Positions 29,056-36,194 of a stretch of 64,000 bases of DNA are shown here, piece by piece. Under the pieces are notes generated by a model. It did not search any database, was not told where the DNA came from, and saw nothing but the letters and a program-made list of their open reading frames with translations. A program made the position numbers and the translations under genes. Each line of letters opens with the position of its first letter. Positions within the stretch are counted from its first letter, which is position 1. This DNA comes from Klebsiella oxytoca NBRC 105695 (lineage in GTDB: Bacteria > Pseudomonadota > Gammaproteobacteria > Enterobacterales > Enterobacteriaceae), in NCBI RefSeq assembly GCF_001598695.1, contig NZ_BCZK01000001.1, forward strand, positions 558,001 to 622,000, written 5' to 3'.

Positions 29056-29214
29056 TTAGGCCTCGTTGGCCATGGCGTCGTATTCGCCACAACGTTTCGA
29101 GCAATACGTTCTTTCACGTGGTACTAACTGCGTGCCGTGAATGATGAGAATTGTCATCTTCACAACTTTTCCTTCCTCCAGTGCCTTGCGGCAATACGCA
29201 CATCGTTTCTGCAT
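29056..29214 (-). CDS. small CxxC/CxxxC zinc-binding-type protein
   Basis: This is a 52-residue product starting MQKRCAYCRKALEEGK and ending with CSKRCGEYDAM. The two Cys pairs suggest a small zinc finger. It lies nine bases after the DUF1482 gene and before recE, the place where Rac-type phages carry small zinc-finger genes such as ydaE. The family identity is a guess. No track of it exists in longer frames because it is short. Confidence 0.6.
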   Translation of the reverse strand: MQKRCAYCRKALEEGKVVKMTILIIHGTQLVPRERTYCSKRCGEYDAMANEA

Positions 29215-29222
29215 AACGCCTC

Positions 29223-29414
29223 CTACATCTGTGCGGTGAACCCGGCGGGGTGTTCAGCCAGAACGCCTTTCAATGGAAGGCATTCGCCTTTTACACCTTG
29301 CTCAACTGCGGCTTCCTGGCATTCTTTCTCGCTGTCATAAACACCCAGCAAAACATCCTGATTACCGCCAATGAGCATGCCGACGGTGATTACCAGAGCG
29401 AACATTGTGCTCAT
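29223..29414 (-). CDS. DUF1482-family small phage protein
   Basis: This 63-residue protein has a hydrophobic N-terminus (MFALVITVGMLIGG) and then a Cys-containing soluble part (EKECQEAAVEQGVKGECLPLKG) typical of DUF1482 (YebW-like). The function is unknown. The N-terminus could be a signal peptide or a membrane anchor. Its start overlaps the previous stop (TGATG), indicating translational coupling. Confidence 0.7.
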   Translation of the reverse strand: MSTMFALVITVGMLIGGNQDVLLGVYDSEKECQEAAVEQGVKGECLPLKGVLAEHPAGFTAQM

Positions 29415-29608
29415 CAGTGGGTACCTGCCGGAACGAGATAGGGCGCAAGCTCCCTTGAGTAAAAGGGCTGACGGATAAAGCGCAGATTTCCCTGCGGTTC
29501 ATGGAAATAGGTTTTGCGAACATGGTCGTATGAAACAGACCAGGGCGCGCCGGTGCGCGGATTACGCATTGGTATTGCGCGACCGCTGTTTGGAACTGGA
29601 TTAGCCAT
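29414..29608 (-). CDS. small phage protein, unknown
   Basis: This is a 64-residue product MANPVPNSGRAIPMRNPRTG and onward. The ATG at 29608 follows GGGGG at a good distance, so a longer frame to 29623 is not needed. No motif is recognised; it is basic and Pro-rich with an SYDHV segment. It overlaps the small membrane ORF upstream by eight bases and DUF1482 downstream by one base. Confidence 0.6.
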   Translation of the reverse strand: MANPVPNSGRAIPMRNPRTGAPWSVSYDHVRKTYFHEPQGNLRFIRQPFYSRELAPYLVPAGTH

Positions 29609-29702
29609 AGATAACCCCCGCAATGCATATGATGAATAAAACCCAGAAGGTGAACCCTATAACTGCCGAAATGATCAGGGCTCTGATGCCTTGCTTACTC
29701 AT
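29601..29702 (-). CDS. 33-residue single-TM peptide
   Basis: The peptide starts MSKQGIRALIISAVIGFTF and ends in IAGVIYG. A basic N-terminus is followed by one long hydrophobic helix. It is the first gene of the leftward operon, about 70 bases from the operator-promoter, and its stop overlaps the next start. Small membrane peptides at this place in lambdoid phages can affect the host envelope, but no function is known here. Confidence 0.6.
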   Translation of the reverse strand: MSKQGIRALIISAVIGFTFWVLFIICIAGVIYG

Positions 29703-29773
29703 TTCAACCTCTGCCTTGTCGCCGGCCAGCGGAACGTTTATCGGAGCAACGCAGCGCGTTGTTGATGGAGTGA

Positions 29774-29802
29774 GTTTATGAAAATATAAACCTTTATGTA
29801 AA
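29774..29802 (-). promoter_or_regulatory. left early promoter with operator (PL/OL)
   Basis: On the minus strand, TTTACA (29797-29802) and CATAAA (29775-29780) are separated by 16 bases and read toward the leftward operon. The palindrome GTTTAT-N6-ATAAAC (29774-29791) covers the -10 box. A further GTAAAC half site follows at 29798-29803. The same palindrome, in the same relation to a promoter, occurs at 30350-30367, supporting its role as the repressor binding site. Confidence 0.65.
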
Positions 29803-29887
29803 CCTTTTTATGAACAAAAAAGTTAATTTTTCTGTAAACATTTGATTATATTAGTTTTAAAGTTTTGATTGATTAATCGTGAAACTA

Positions 29888-29912
29888 AAAAGCCGCCATG
29901 AAGGCGGCTTAA
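29888..29912 (-). terminator. repressor gene terminator
   Basis: GCCGCC-atgaa-GGCGGC preceded by AAAAA on the + strand gives a stem and T run when read leftward, 16 bases beyond the repressor stop. Confidence 0.75.
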
Positions 29913-29927
29913 CAAAGAAGAGATATG

Positions 29928-30299
29928 TTACTTACGGGAGGCGAGTAGTTCAGCAAATAACTGGTTGTATTTTTTGAATTTTGTTTCGAATTCAATTAGT
30001 ACTGTTTTTTTCTCAGAATCCGGAAATCCACGATAAAACTTAATTAGGTTAACTTCATCAGCAGTAAGCATTGACGAAAGCACTGAAGGCATAGAGCCAT
30101 CATGCTCATTACCGGCATCCATAGCATCCAGATAACCTGGGGGCATATTGTAGTCCCTTTCTATCCGCCGTGCCGCTCTTTCGCCAAAAGAAGTCTTACC
30201 ATTTATCAGTTGTGATAAATAGCTTTTCTCTCTTTCAGGAAGAGTGCGCTCAGCAAACCAGTCAGCTAGTCGCTTACTTCTAATTTCTTTTGTGCTCAT
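29928..30299 (-). CDS. RacR/CI-like prophage repressor without peptidase domain
   Basis: This protein is 123 residues from MSTKEIRSKRLADWF. The N-terminal half has an HTH pattern (SYLSQLINGKTSFGERAARRIE) and the C-terminal half is a short helical tail with no S24 protease, as in RacR of the Rac prophage. It should hold the lysogenic state at OL and OR. The frame is open 24 codons further to an ATG at 30371 with an AGGTG upstream. However, that extension would place the OR palindrome inside codons 2-7, so I favour 30299, although its ribosome site is weak. It is divergent from the Cro-like gene. Confidence 0.75.
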   Translation of the reverse strand: MSTKEIRSKRLADWFAERTLPEREKSYLSQLINGKTSFGERAARRIERDYNMPPGYLDAMDAGNEHDGSMPSVLSSMLTADEVNLIKFYRGFPDSEKKTVLIEFETKFKKYNQLFAELLASRK

Positions 30300-30338
30300 G
30301 CCGTCATTGTGATTAGTAAAATCTAAACAATCAAATTC

Positions 30339-30367
30339 TTTACTTTTTTGTTTATAAAGATATAAAC
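30339..30367 (+). promoter_or_regulatory. right early promoter with operator (PR/OR)
   Basis: TTTACT (30339-30344) and TATAAA (30361-30366) with a 16-base spacer form a rightward promoter. GTTTAT-N6-ATAAAC (30350-30367) overlaps the -10. The transcript would begin near 30373, ahead of the Cro-like start at 30400. The layout mirrors the left operator. Confidence 0.65.
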
Positions 30368-30399
30368 TCATAGCGAAACACCTCGGACAGGAAGCACAA

Positions 30400-30651
30400 A
30401 TGCAACTTAGTCAATATTTTCTAGAGCGCGGTAACGCGAAGTTCCTAGCTGAAAAACTTGGAATATCAAAATCATATCTATCTCAGATGGCCTCTGGGAA
30501 ATCCGCTATATCACCAGAACGGGCCATAGAGATTGAAAATCACACAAAAGGCGTTGTTACAAGAGCAGATTGTCTACCAGATCGCTGGATGAACATTTGG
30601 CCCGAATTCACACCCCCAAATGCAACTAATAAAGCATCAATAAACCAATGA
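30400..30651 (+). CDS. Cro/YdaS-like DNA-binding protein
   Basis: This 83-residue product has an HTH at about 8-50 (FLAEKLGISKSYLSQMASGKSAISPERAIEIE) in the Cro/YdaS style. In Rac-type immunity regions the gene divergent from racR encodes YdaS, which shuts down repressor synthesis and can be toxic when expressed freely. AGGAAG precedes the ATG. It is the first gene of the rightward early operon. Confidence 0.8.
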   Translation: MQLSQYFLERGNAKFLAEKLGISKSYLSQMASGKSAISPERAIEIENHTKGVVTRADCLPDRWMNIWPEFTPPNATNKASINQ

Positions 30652-30671
30652 CCTCAAAAGGATTATTACCA

Positions 30672-30992
30672 ATGCAAAACGCAATAGCACGAAAGTTAGA
30701 TCCACCAATTCTCAACCCGGTTGAGATTGAAAGCGTCTTACTCAACCGGCTTTCATCGGTCGGCCAAAAGGTTTACGCCGAACTTTTGGGGATCAGTGAG
30801 TCAACGGCAAGCAGGCGTAAAGGGGAGGGCCATTTTGCTGATGTGGCGAAAGAACTCTCAATACTCGGATTGCAAGTTGTACCGCCGGAAGCAGTCGTTG
30901 TGTCCAGGCATTACCTGCAGTCTGTTGAAACGCTCGCTGATATAGGTCTGCGTGCTGAGCGGTGCCGCCCGGGTCCGCTGGGATGGGACTGA
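30672..30992 (+). CDS. CII-like transcriptional activator
   Basis: This protein is 106 residues from MQNAIARKLD. It has the lambda CII fold pattern: an N-terminal HTH segment (AELLGISESTASRRKGEGHFADVAKELSILG) and a Val-rich middle. CII activates repressor establishment and int promoters in lambdoid phages. ATG at 30672 follows AAGGA at a good spacing. An ATG at 30648 overlaps the previous stop but has no ribosome site. Confidence 0.72.
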   Translation: MQNAIARKLDPPILNPVEIESVLLNRLSSVGQKVYAELLGISESTASRRKGEGHFADVAKELSILGLQVVPPEAVVVSRHYLQSVETLADIGLRAERCRPGPLGWD

Positions 30993-31255
30993 ATGAATCA
31001 CATCGAATTCATCGAGAAGAATGTCCGCGAGGAACTGCTTCGCCAGGGCTTCACGCAGGCAGTGGCTCAGGGGGGGGGGCATACCAGGCGGTCGATATGT
31101 ACAAGCGGATGTCACAGGCAAGCCGAAAAGGGGGAATGTTTGACGATGTTATGCGACACGCAAAGTTATGGGCAGAGAAGCAGACAAGCGCATCCGAACG
31201 CCGGGAAGCAAAGCGCACCGTGCGAAAAGGCAGCAATCAGGCTGGTTTGTTCTGA
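30993..31255 (+). pseudogene. small conserved phage gene, frame broken at a ten-G run
   Basis: The reading frame starts MNHIEFIEKNVREELLRQGF and continues to AVAQ, then meets ten G residues (31070-31079). Beyond the run, the sensible protein sequence (AYQAVDMYKRMSQASRKGG onward to NQAGLF) continues in the other frame and stops at 31255. Eight G would restore one 85-residue protein ending in that sequence. The break may be a sequencing error, a real mutation, a phase-variable tract or a slippage site. No function is known. Confidence 0.7.
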
Positions 31256-31261
31256 AAGGGT

Positions 31262-31294
31262 GAAGACCGTTGTGCTCTAACACAGCCGGTCTTC
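31262..31294 (+). promoter_or_regulatory. long inverted repeat before the O gene
   Basis: GAAGACCG and CGGTCTTC form an outer stem and TGTG and CACA an inner stem around CTCTAA. No T run follows. It may be an RNA structure that modulates O expression or a protein site. Confidence 0.5.
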
Positions 31295-31329
31295 GGGTGA
31301 ATTAATTGGACCAATTCACGGGATTAAGT

Positions 31330-32247
31330 ATGTCAAATACCGCTGAAGTTATCAATTTTCCAATCAAAACTGAACTAACGGGAGGTCGCATGGCCGACCT
31401 GTCCAATGGCTATACCAGGATCGCCAATGAGATTCAGAAACTCAAACCGCGGCTGCGCATGTCCGGGCGCGAGTGGCAGTGTCTTGAGGCAGTTATCTGG
31501 CTTACCTACGGATGGAACAAAAAACAGGATCGGGTAACAAATACCGTCATTTCTGAGTTAACCGGTTTGAGTGATTCTCATGTTTCAGATGCGATAAAAC
31601 TACTCGCGGCGCGGGGGATTATTTTTAGTCACAAGCATGGCGTGATGAAAACCGTCGGTATAAATACCGAGCTATCCGCCTGGATTTTGGACAAACCGAA
31701 AACGGGAAAACTCTTCCCGAAAACGGGAATTACCTTCCCGGAATCGGAAAAAACCTTCCCGGAAACGGTAGACACCCAAGACTATAACAAAAACAATATT
31801 AAAAGATCTTCGTCTCGGAATTCTGAAGAATCCCGAAACGAGAAAACTCAAGAGTTTCTCTCTCGGCATCCAGAAGCGGCCGATGGGATTTATACCCCTG
31901 CGGGAAAATCCTGGGGAACAGCTGACGACCTCAAAGCCGCGCGATGGATTTTCGATAAAGCCCTGACCGTGAATGCCTCACTCTCAGAACCGAACTGGGT
32001 TGAATGGGCAAACACCATCCGTCTGATACGCATGCAGGACAAGCGCAGCCATTACGAAATCTGCGAACTGTTCAAGTGGGCCAACGAAGACGATTTCTGG
32101 CAAAAAAACATTCTCAGCCCTTCAAAACTACGCAAGCAGTGGGATCAACTGACAACTAAGCGCCTGCGCAGCCCATCTCCATCAAAAATCACATCAGGCG
32201 CCAGTGCGCTGGACAATACCGACTGGATAGACGGGGTACTCGAATGA
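31330..32247 (+). CDS. O: phage replication initiator, lambda O type
   Basis: This 305-residue product from the ATG at 31330 is preceded by GGGATTA; a TTG frame from 31306 is less likely. The N-terminal winged-helix domain (about 20-110, with MADLSNGYTRIANEIQKLKP and TGLSDSHVSDAIKLLAARG) is the O N-terminal family that binds origin iterons. The middle (about 118-150) is coded by the iterons themselves and repeats FPKTG-like heptads. The C-terminal part should bind the P protein. It overlaps P by four bases. Confidence 0.9.
   Translation: MSNTAEVINFPIKTELTGGRMADLSNGYTRIANEIQKLKPRLRMSGREWQCLEAVIWLTYGWNKKQDRVTNTVISELTGLSDSHVSDAIKLLAARGIIFSHKHGVMKTVGINTELSAWILDKPKTGKLFPKTGITFPESEKTFPETVDTQDYNKNNIKRSSSRNSEESRNEKTQEFLSRHPEAADGIYTPAGKSWGTADDLKAARWIFDKALTVNASLSEPNWVEWANTIRLIRMQDKRSHYEICELFKWANEDDFWQKNILSPSKLRKQWDQLTTKRLRSPSPSKITSGASALDNTDWIDGVLE
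31696..31779 (+). repeat. replication origin iterons inside O
   Basis: There are four 21-base units with consensus CCGAAAACGGGA-N6-TTC, at 31696, 31717, 31738 and 31759, the last degenerate. In protein they give the heptads PKTGKLF, PKTGITF, PESEKTF and PETVDTQ. An A-rich stretch follows (31780-31810), as in the lambda origin, where O binds iterons next to an easily melted segment. Confidence 0.8.
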
Positions 32248-32987
32248 AATCTATCGCAGAAAGCATGCATAACTTCGATCGAAAGAACTTCCAACGTATC
32301 GCCGCCGGCATGCCTGAAATGCAGGATGCGCAGAGCTTTGCACATCAGGCGACAAAGACGGCTGAGGTATTCAACGAACTGTTTCGCCAGTTGCTCGCGG
32401 TATTCCCGGCGCTTGCCAACAAATCAGCGGAAGACCTCAACGAGATGCGTCGCCAGTGGCTCCTGGCGTTCAAGGAGAACGGCATCACCACGGTAGAGCA
32501 GATTAACGCCGGCATGCGGGTTGCTCGCAAGCAGGAAAAACCCTTCATGCCATCTCCTGGTCAGTTTGTTGCCTGGTGCCGTTCTGAGGAGGCGGTGACG
32601 GTAGGCCTTCCAGATGCGAGTGAGCTGGTTGATATGGTTTACCAGTATTGCCGGACCCGCGGTCAGTATCCTGACGCTGAGTCGTACCCATGGCCTGAAC
32701 ACAAAATCGAACCGATAACGCTGAAACACAAAGCCTGCTACTGGATGGTTACCGGTCTGTATACGGATATGCGCGCAAATGGTCTCAGCGATTCAGAACT
32801 GCGTCGTAAAGCATCAGATGAGCTGTTGCGTATGGTTCGTCGCTTGAACGCCGGAGAAACGATTCCAGAGCCGGTTAAGCAGATCCCAAAACTCGGCGGA
32901 CGTCCGCTGAGTAACGAGCAGGGCTTAAACAAAATCGCTGAAATCCGCGCGAAGTTTGGCCTTGGGAGAGGGCGCAACCATGGCTAA
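32244..32987 (+). CDS. P: phage replication protein, lambda P type (helicase loader)
   Basis: This 247-residue protein has the lambda P pattern: MKSIAESMHNFDRKNFQRIA at the start, the middle QWLLAFKENGITTVEQINAGMRVARKQEKPFMPSPGQFV, and a basic C-terminus. P brings host DnaB helicase to O at the origin. The start overlaps the O stop (ATGA) and the gene after it begins inside its last codons. Confidence 0.9.
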   Translation: MKSIAESMHNFDRKNFQRIAAGMPEMQDAQSFAHQATKTAEVFNELFRQLLAVFPALANKSAEDLNEMRRQWLLAFKENGITTVEQINAGMRVARKQEKPFMPSPGQFVAWCRSEEAVTVGLPDASELVDMVYQYCRTRGQYPDAESYPWPEHKIEPITLKHKACYWMVTGLYTDMRANGLSDSELRRKASDELLRMVRRLNAGETIPEPVKQIPKLGGRPLSNEQGLNKIAEIRAKFGLGRGRNHG

Positions 32988-33246
32988 CAAATCACGTGAA
33001 CAAAAACAGGCCTGCGTCCAGGCGATTATCGAACTTACTCGCGAGAAAGGGCGCCTGACAGTGAAAGAAGCCTGCGCAGAACTACGCATGTGCAGGGATA
33101 CCGCAGGTCGATATTTCCAGGCTGCAGTCAGAACCGGAAAGGTCATCCGCTACGGGCGGCTTGGATTGTTCCGGGACCAGCGGGCGACCATAGATTTTGA
33201 CCTTCAGAGATTCAGTCGTCGGAAGGATACGGGAGCATGCAAATGA
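32980..33246 (+). CDS. winged-helix phage protein (DUF977-like)
   Basis: This 88-residue product from MANKSREQKQACVQAIIEL has a helix-turn-helix pattern (GRLTVKEACAELRMCRDTAGRYFQAA) followed by a beta wing (GKVIRYGRLGLFRD). I believe it belongs to DUF977, small phage DNA-binding proteins of unknown target. It overlaps the P stop and the next methyltransferase gene, so it is part of the same early operon. Confidence 0.6.
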   Translation: MANKSREQKQACVQAIIELTREKGRLTVKEACAELRMCRDTAGRYFQAAVRTGKVIRYGRLGLFRDQRATIDFDLQRFSRRKDTGACK

Positions 33247-33635
33247 CAGAGCAAACCATTCTCGACATGTGCTGTGGCTCTCGGATGTTCTGGTTCGATA
33301 AACAGGACGAGCGCGCTGTATTCAGTGATATTCGCGCTGAACAGCACAAACTTTGTGACGGTCGCAGCCTGGTTATCAGCCCGGACATTATTGCCTACTT
33401 CCGCGCGCTGCCGTTCGCTGACACCTCTTTCCCGATTGTCGTGTTTGACCCGCCGCATCTTGAACGAGTGGGCGAAAACGCCTGGATGGGTAAGAAATAC
33501 GGTCGCCTGAACAAAGATATCTGGCGCGATGACCTGCGCACAGGTTTTGAAGAGGCTTTTCGCGTGCTGCGGCCACACGACGTAATCATCTTCAAATGGA
33601 ACGAAACCCAGATAACCGCGCAGCGTCTGGGGTAG
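33243..33635 (+). CDS. SAM-dependent methyltransferase-like protein, C-terminus truncated
   Basis: This 130-residue product, MTEQTILDMCCGSRMFWFD, has the SAM-binding motif I (LDMCCGSRMFWF) and a catalytic-type VVFDPPHLE. It ends abruptly after FKWNETQ with a short foreign tail. Relatives I know run about 40-50 residues further. The break falls where the next, AT-richer cassette begins, so the gene was probably cut by insertion or replacement. GGGAG precedes the ATG at 33243; an ATG at 33237 is also possible. Activity is doubtful. Confidence 0.7.
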   Translation: MTEQTILDMCCGSRMFWFDKQDERAVFSDIRAEQHKLCDGRSLVISPDIIAYFRALPFADTSFPIVVFDPPHLERVGENAWMGKKYGRLNKDIWRDDLRTGFEEAFRVLRPHDVIIFKWNETQITAQRLG

Positions 33636-33727
33636 ATAATTTGGCATCTGAAAAAATCGCAGTTAAGAAAAAAATCTGACGAGCTTCTCAATCGTTGGAA
33701 AGTGGCTGTAAACATTAATAGGGGCTA

Positions 33728-33785
33728 GTTGACAAAATCAATGTTTTGCACCATTATCCCGGTTGACAAAGTTTGATTTTTGCAC
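33728..33785 (+). promoter_or_regulatory. promoter with two 24-base direct repeats ahead of the HTH/peptidase cassette
   Basis: Two copies of GTTGACAAA-N7-TTTTGCAC-type sequence lie at 33728-33751 and 33762-33785, matching at 18 of 24 positions. The first holds a consensus TTGACA with CATTAT 17 bases later. The pair looks like an operator, most simply for autoregulation by the HTH protein coded downstream. AAAGG precedes the first gene start at 33804. Confidence 0.6.
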
Positions 33786-33803
33786 TGAAAGGAAAGTGAC
33801 CCG

Positions 33804-34397
33804 ATGCAAAATTACCCATTACCTTGGACGTTTCATCCGCAGTTAACCGAAGAACGCTTATCTATTATTGCGGAGGCTCTCCTTAAAGTGCAGGAAGACA
33901 CGCATGAGCTTTTGTCTTCTTCGCTTGATGATAATTATACCCGAGCAACATGTACTTTTGGGCGCCAGAAAAATCGAATCGTCAAATTGTGCATGTCAAA
34001 TAAATACGACTGGTTGGGGCTTTCTAATCCGAATAATGATTACACAATCACTATTGGCGGTATCCCAATCCGTTCATTTAGCGATGATCCAACTAATCCG
34101 AAAAAGGCTAACTTCTTTCGAAAGAATAGTGTTGATCAGCTATTCGCATCGGAAGATACAATCCCTACGATTTGGCGCTTCGTTGTAGAGAAACCTGAGT
34201 TCGAAGGTGAAGGTGGGCGAGTGCATTTTGCGGGTTATAATGCGCTGGAAGAAATGCTCTCTTTATGGACGTATGGCGAAGAACGGGTAACTGTGCTGCA
34301 TTCTACAGATGATACCCCGCCAGCACCTGTCAAGATTGAGCTGGATGATATCAGCGCTTCTATTCCTGAAAAGGAAAAGAAAAGCGATAACGGATAA
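33804..34397 (+). CDS. unknown 197-residue protein, first gene of the HTH/peptidase cassette
   Basis: I do not recognise this protein. It is soluble and mixed alpha/beta, with an N-terminal helical part (LTEERLSIIAEALLKVQEDTHEL). The middle is YTRATCTFGRQKNRIVKLCM and IWRFVVEKPEFEG, and the C-terminus is acidic. No signal peptide or membrane segment is present. It is 13 bases ahead of the HTH plus ImmA/IrrE-type gene and shares its promoter. The pair resembles two-gene toxin-antitoxin-type defence modules carrying COG2856 proteins, such as the RosmerTA class, in outline only; homology is not shown. Confidence 0.7.
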   Translation: MQNYPLPWTFHPQLTEERLSIIAEALLKVQEDTHELLSSSLDDNYTRATCTFGRQKNRIVKLCMSNKYDWLGLSNPNNDYTITIGGIPIRSFSDDPTNPKKANFFRKNSVDQLFASEDTIPTIWRFVVEKPEFEGEGGRVHFAGYNALEEMLSLWTYGEERVTVLHSTDDTPPAPVKIELDDISASIPEKEKKSDNG

Positions 34398-34410
34398 TAG
34401 TAGGTGAAAA

Positions 34411-35523
34411 GTGTTTAACGGTTCTAATTTGCGATTGGCTCGTCTGTATCATGAGTTATCACTGGAGCAAGTAGCTGAGCGGGTCGATAAGACCCGCCAG
34501 TACATTCAGCGGCTGGAATCCGGTTCGGCTGTGCCTACTCCTGAGCTTGCGAATAAATTAGCTGCCGTATTGCTGGTCACGCCTGAATTTTTCTCAGTGC
34601 AAGAGCAGTCTCCAGTGAATGAAGAGCTCGTTCACTTCCGCAAGCGTAGTTCAACACGCATGGCTACTAAGTTGGCGACGCTTGCTAAAGCTGAATTATA
34701 TCGCCGCCTCATTGAAGTTTTTGAAGAGTACTTGAATTTACCGCCAGTAAGATTTCCTGAACTGAGAGTAAATACTCAAGAGGACATAGAAAGAGCCGCT
34801 GAGAAATGCCGGACTGATTGGGGATTAGGTTTTGGGCCGATTGACAATATGACTCGACTTGCTGAAAAGCTGGGAGCATTTGTTACTTCTTTCGATTCTG
34901 TCTCTGATGATGTGGATGCGCTTTCTGTTCCTTTAAGCCGGCCATTCATTGTAAGAAATACGGCTAAAAAATCGCCTTGCCGTCAGCGTTTTGATATTGC
35001 TCACGAAGTAGCACATTTGATTTTGCATGAAGGTATTTCAACGGGAGATCGGGTAACTGAATCTCAAGCTAACCGTTTTGCATCGGCATTGCTTTTACCC
35101 CGTTCGGCGATGGCAAAATATTTCCCTCGCCCAATTGGTGGTCGTATCGACTGGCAAGGGCTGAGTCAATTTAAATTGACATGGAAAGTAAGTAAGGCAG
35201 CAACAATTTATAGGGCGCATCAGCTTTCTCTCTTAACCGATGCCCAATATAAAACGGCATTCTTCGGTTTAAAGCGCAAGGGGGAAGCAATTGATGAAAA
35301 AGAGGATTATTTGATTCCTAATGAAAAGCCTGAGCTTTTTCATAAGGCAATGAAGTTTCTCTTAACGGATCTGTCTGTTGATGTTGAGTACTTAGCCAAG
35401 CGTTTGTGTATTACCCCGACGATGTTAGCAGAGTTAGCAAACGATAATACGTTAGATTTTGCCCGAGAAGTCGCTAACGAAAATGTCGTTTCTCTGTCTG
35501 CATACCGAATGAATACCGTTTAA
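34411..35523 (+). CDS. HTH regulator fused to ImmA/IrrE-type zinc metallopeptidase
   Basis: This is a 370-residue protein. An N-terminal Xre-type HTH lies at about 7-60 (LARLYHELSLEQVAERVDKTRQYIQRLESG). The metallopeptidase domain is in the middle, with HEVAHLILHEG giving the HExxH zinc site near residue 200 and ESQANRFASALLLPRSAM giving the third ligand. This is the COG2856 arrangement in which the peptidase cleaves or senses a regulator. GTG at 34411 follows AGGTG. It is transcribed with the unknown gene upstream and ends in a strong terminator. A role in phage defence or immunity control is inferred. Confidence 0.88.
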   Translation: MFNGSNLRLARLYHELSLEQVAERVDKTRQYIQRLESGSAVPTPELANKLAAVLLVTPEFFSVQEQSPVNEELVHFRKRSSTRMATKLATLAKAELYRRLIEVFEEYLNLPPVRFPELRVNTQEDIERAAEKCRTDWGLGFGPIDNMTRLAEKLGAFVTSFDSVSDDVDALSVPLSRPFIVRNTAKKSPCRQRFDIAHEVAHLILHEGISTGDRVTESQANRFASALLLPRSAMAKYFPRPIGGRIDWQGLSQFKLTWKVSKAATIYRAHQLSLLTDAQYKTAFFGLKRKGEAIDEKEDYLIPNEKPELFHKAMKFLLTDLSVDVEYLAKRLCITPTMLAELANDNTLDFAREVANENVVSLSAYRMNTV

Positions 35524-35538
35524 TCTAGTTGTAAAGAG

Positions 35539-35562
35539 ATCCCGCTTTGGCGGGATTTTTTA
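35539..35562 (+). terminator. terminator of the HTH/peptidase cassette
   Basis: ATCCCGC-tttg-GCGGGAT followed by six T residues, 15 bases after the stop. It closes the cassette as an independent unit. Confidence 0.85.
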
Positions 35563-35622
35563 TGTGTAATATTAAATAACTAATTGATTTATATAAATTT
35601 ATTTTGAAAAAGGAAAGTTTTA

Positions 35623-35889
35623 ATGAAGATTCGCCTCACAGTGACAGTTAGCGCTTATGGCCAGGGTGATAACCCTTTGTTTACAAGATTGATATTTGTA
35701 GATAAAGACCTTACTAATGCGCCTCCGATAGAGGTTTTTGTGGAAGGATTACAAATGGAGTTGCTTCCTGATTTTCAAAAAGAAAACAGTAGTATTGCAA
35801 GCATTGCGGTTGAATCAATTGTGATTATTGACAGCGGAAAAAGCGTCGCGCATACAGTCTGGCCGAAGCCTGATAAAAAAGGTGCATAA
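35623..35889 (+). CDS. small protein, unknown
   Basis: This 88-residue soluble product starts MKIRLTVTVSAYGQGDNPLF, with a beta-rich N-terminus and a conserved-looking IVIIDSGKSVAH near the end. AAGGAAAG stands before the ATG, a strong ribosome site. I do not recognise the family. It is AT-rich compared with the early genes and follows the cassette terminator, so it is probably a separate accessory gene. Confidence 0.6.
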   Translation: MKIRLTVTVSAYGQGDNPLFTRLIFVDKDLTNAPPIEVFVEGLQMELLPDFQKENSSIASIAVESIVIIDSGKSVAHTVWPKPDKKGA

Positions 35890-36194
35890 ATCTGCATTCA
35901 TATGTACAAAATTTAGGATGGTAATTTTTCAAGAGCAGACCAGATGGGTGGGTCTTCCGGTGGTCTGCACATTTGCACAAAAAAGCGGGGTTTCTGCGTG
36001 CGTGCGGGCGAGGCGGGGAGTTGGTGATACCTAAATCCCCTACAGTGACAAAAACCATAAAACGCAAACACGCTATTTGTTATCAACAAACCGCAGGTTT
36101 GTATTTATGCGAATGATAACCAGGAAGAAACCCGCCTTTACTGGGCTGTATCAGACAGGCGTACTGACTCGCATAGCTGCTGTAAAAAGTCCTG
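35890..36194. other. accessory gap with an 8-bp inverted repeat
   Basis: There is no convincing gene in these 300 bases; a 66-codon frame from 36107 overlaps the next ORF and looks spurious. GCAGACCA and TGGTCTGC (35935-35968) form a perfect inverted repeat with an 18-base loop. Confidence 0.4.
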
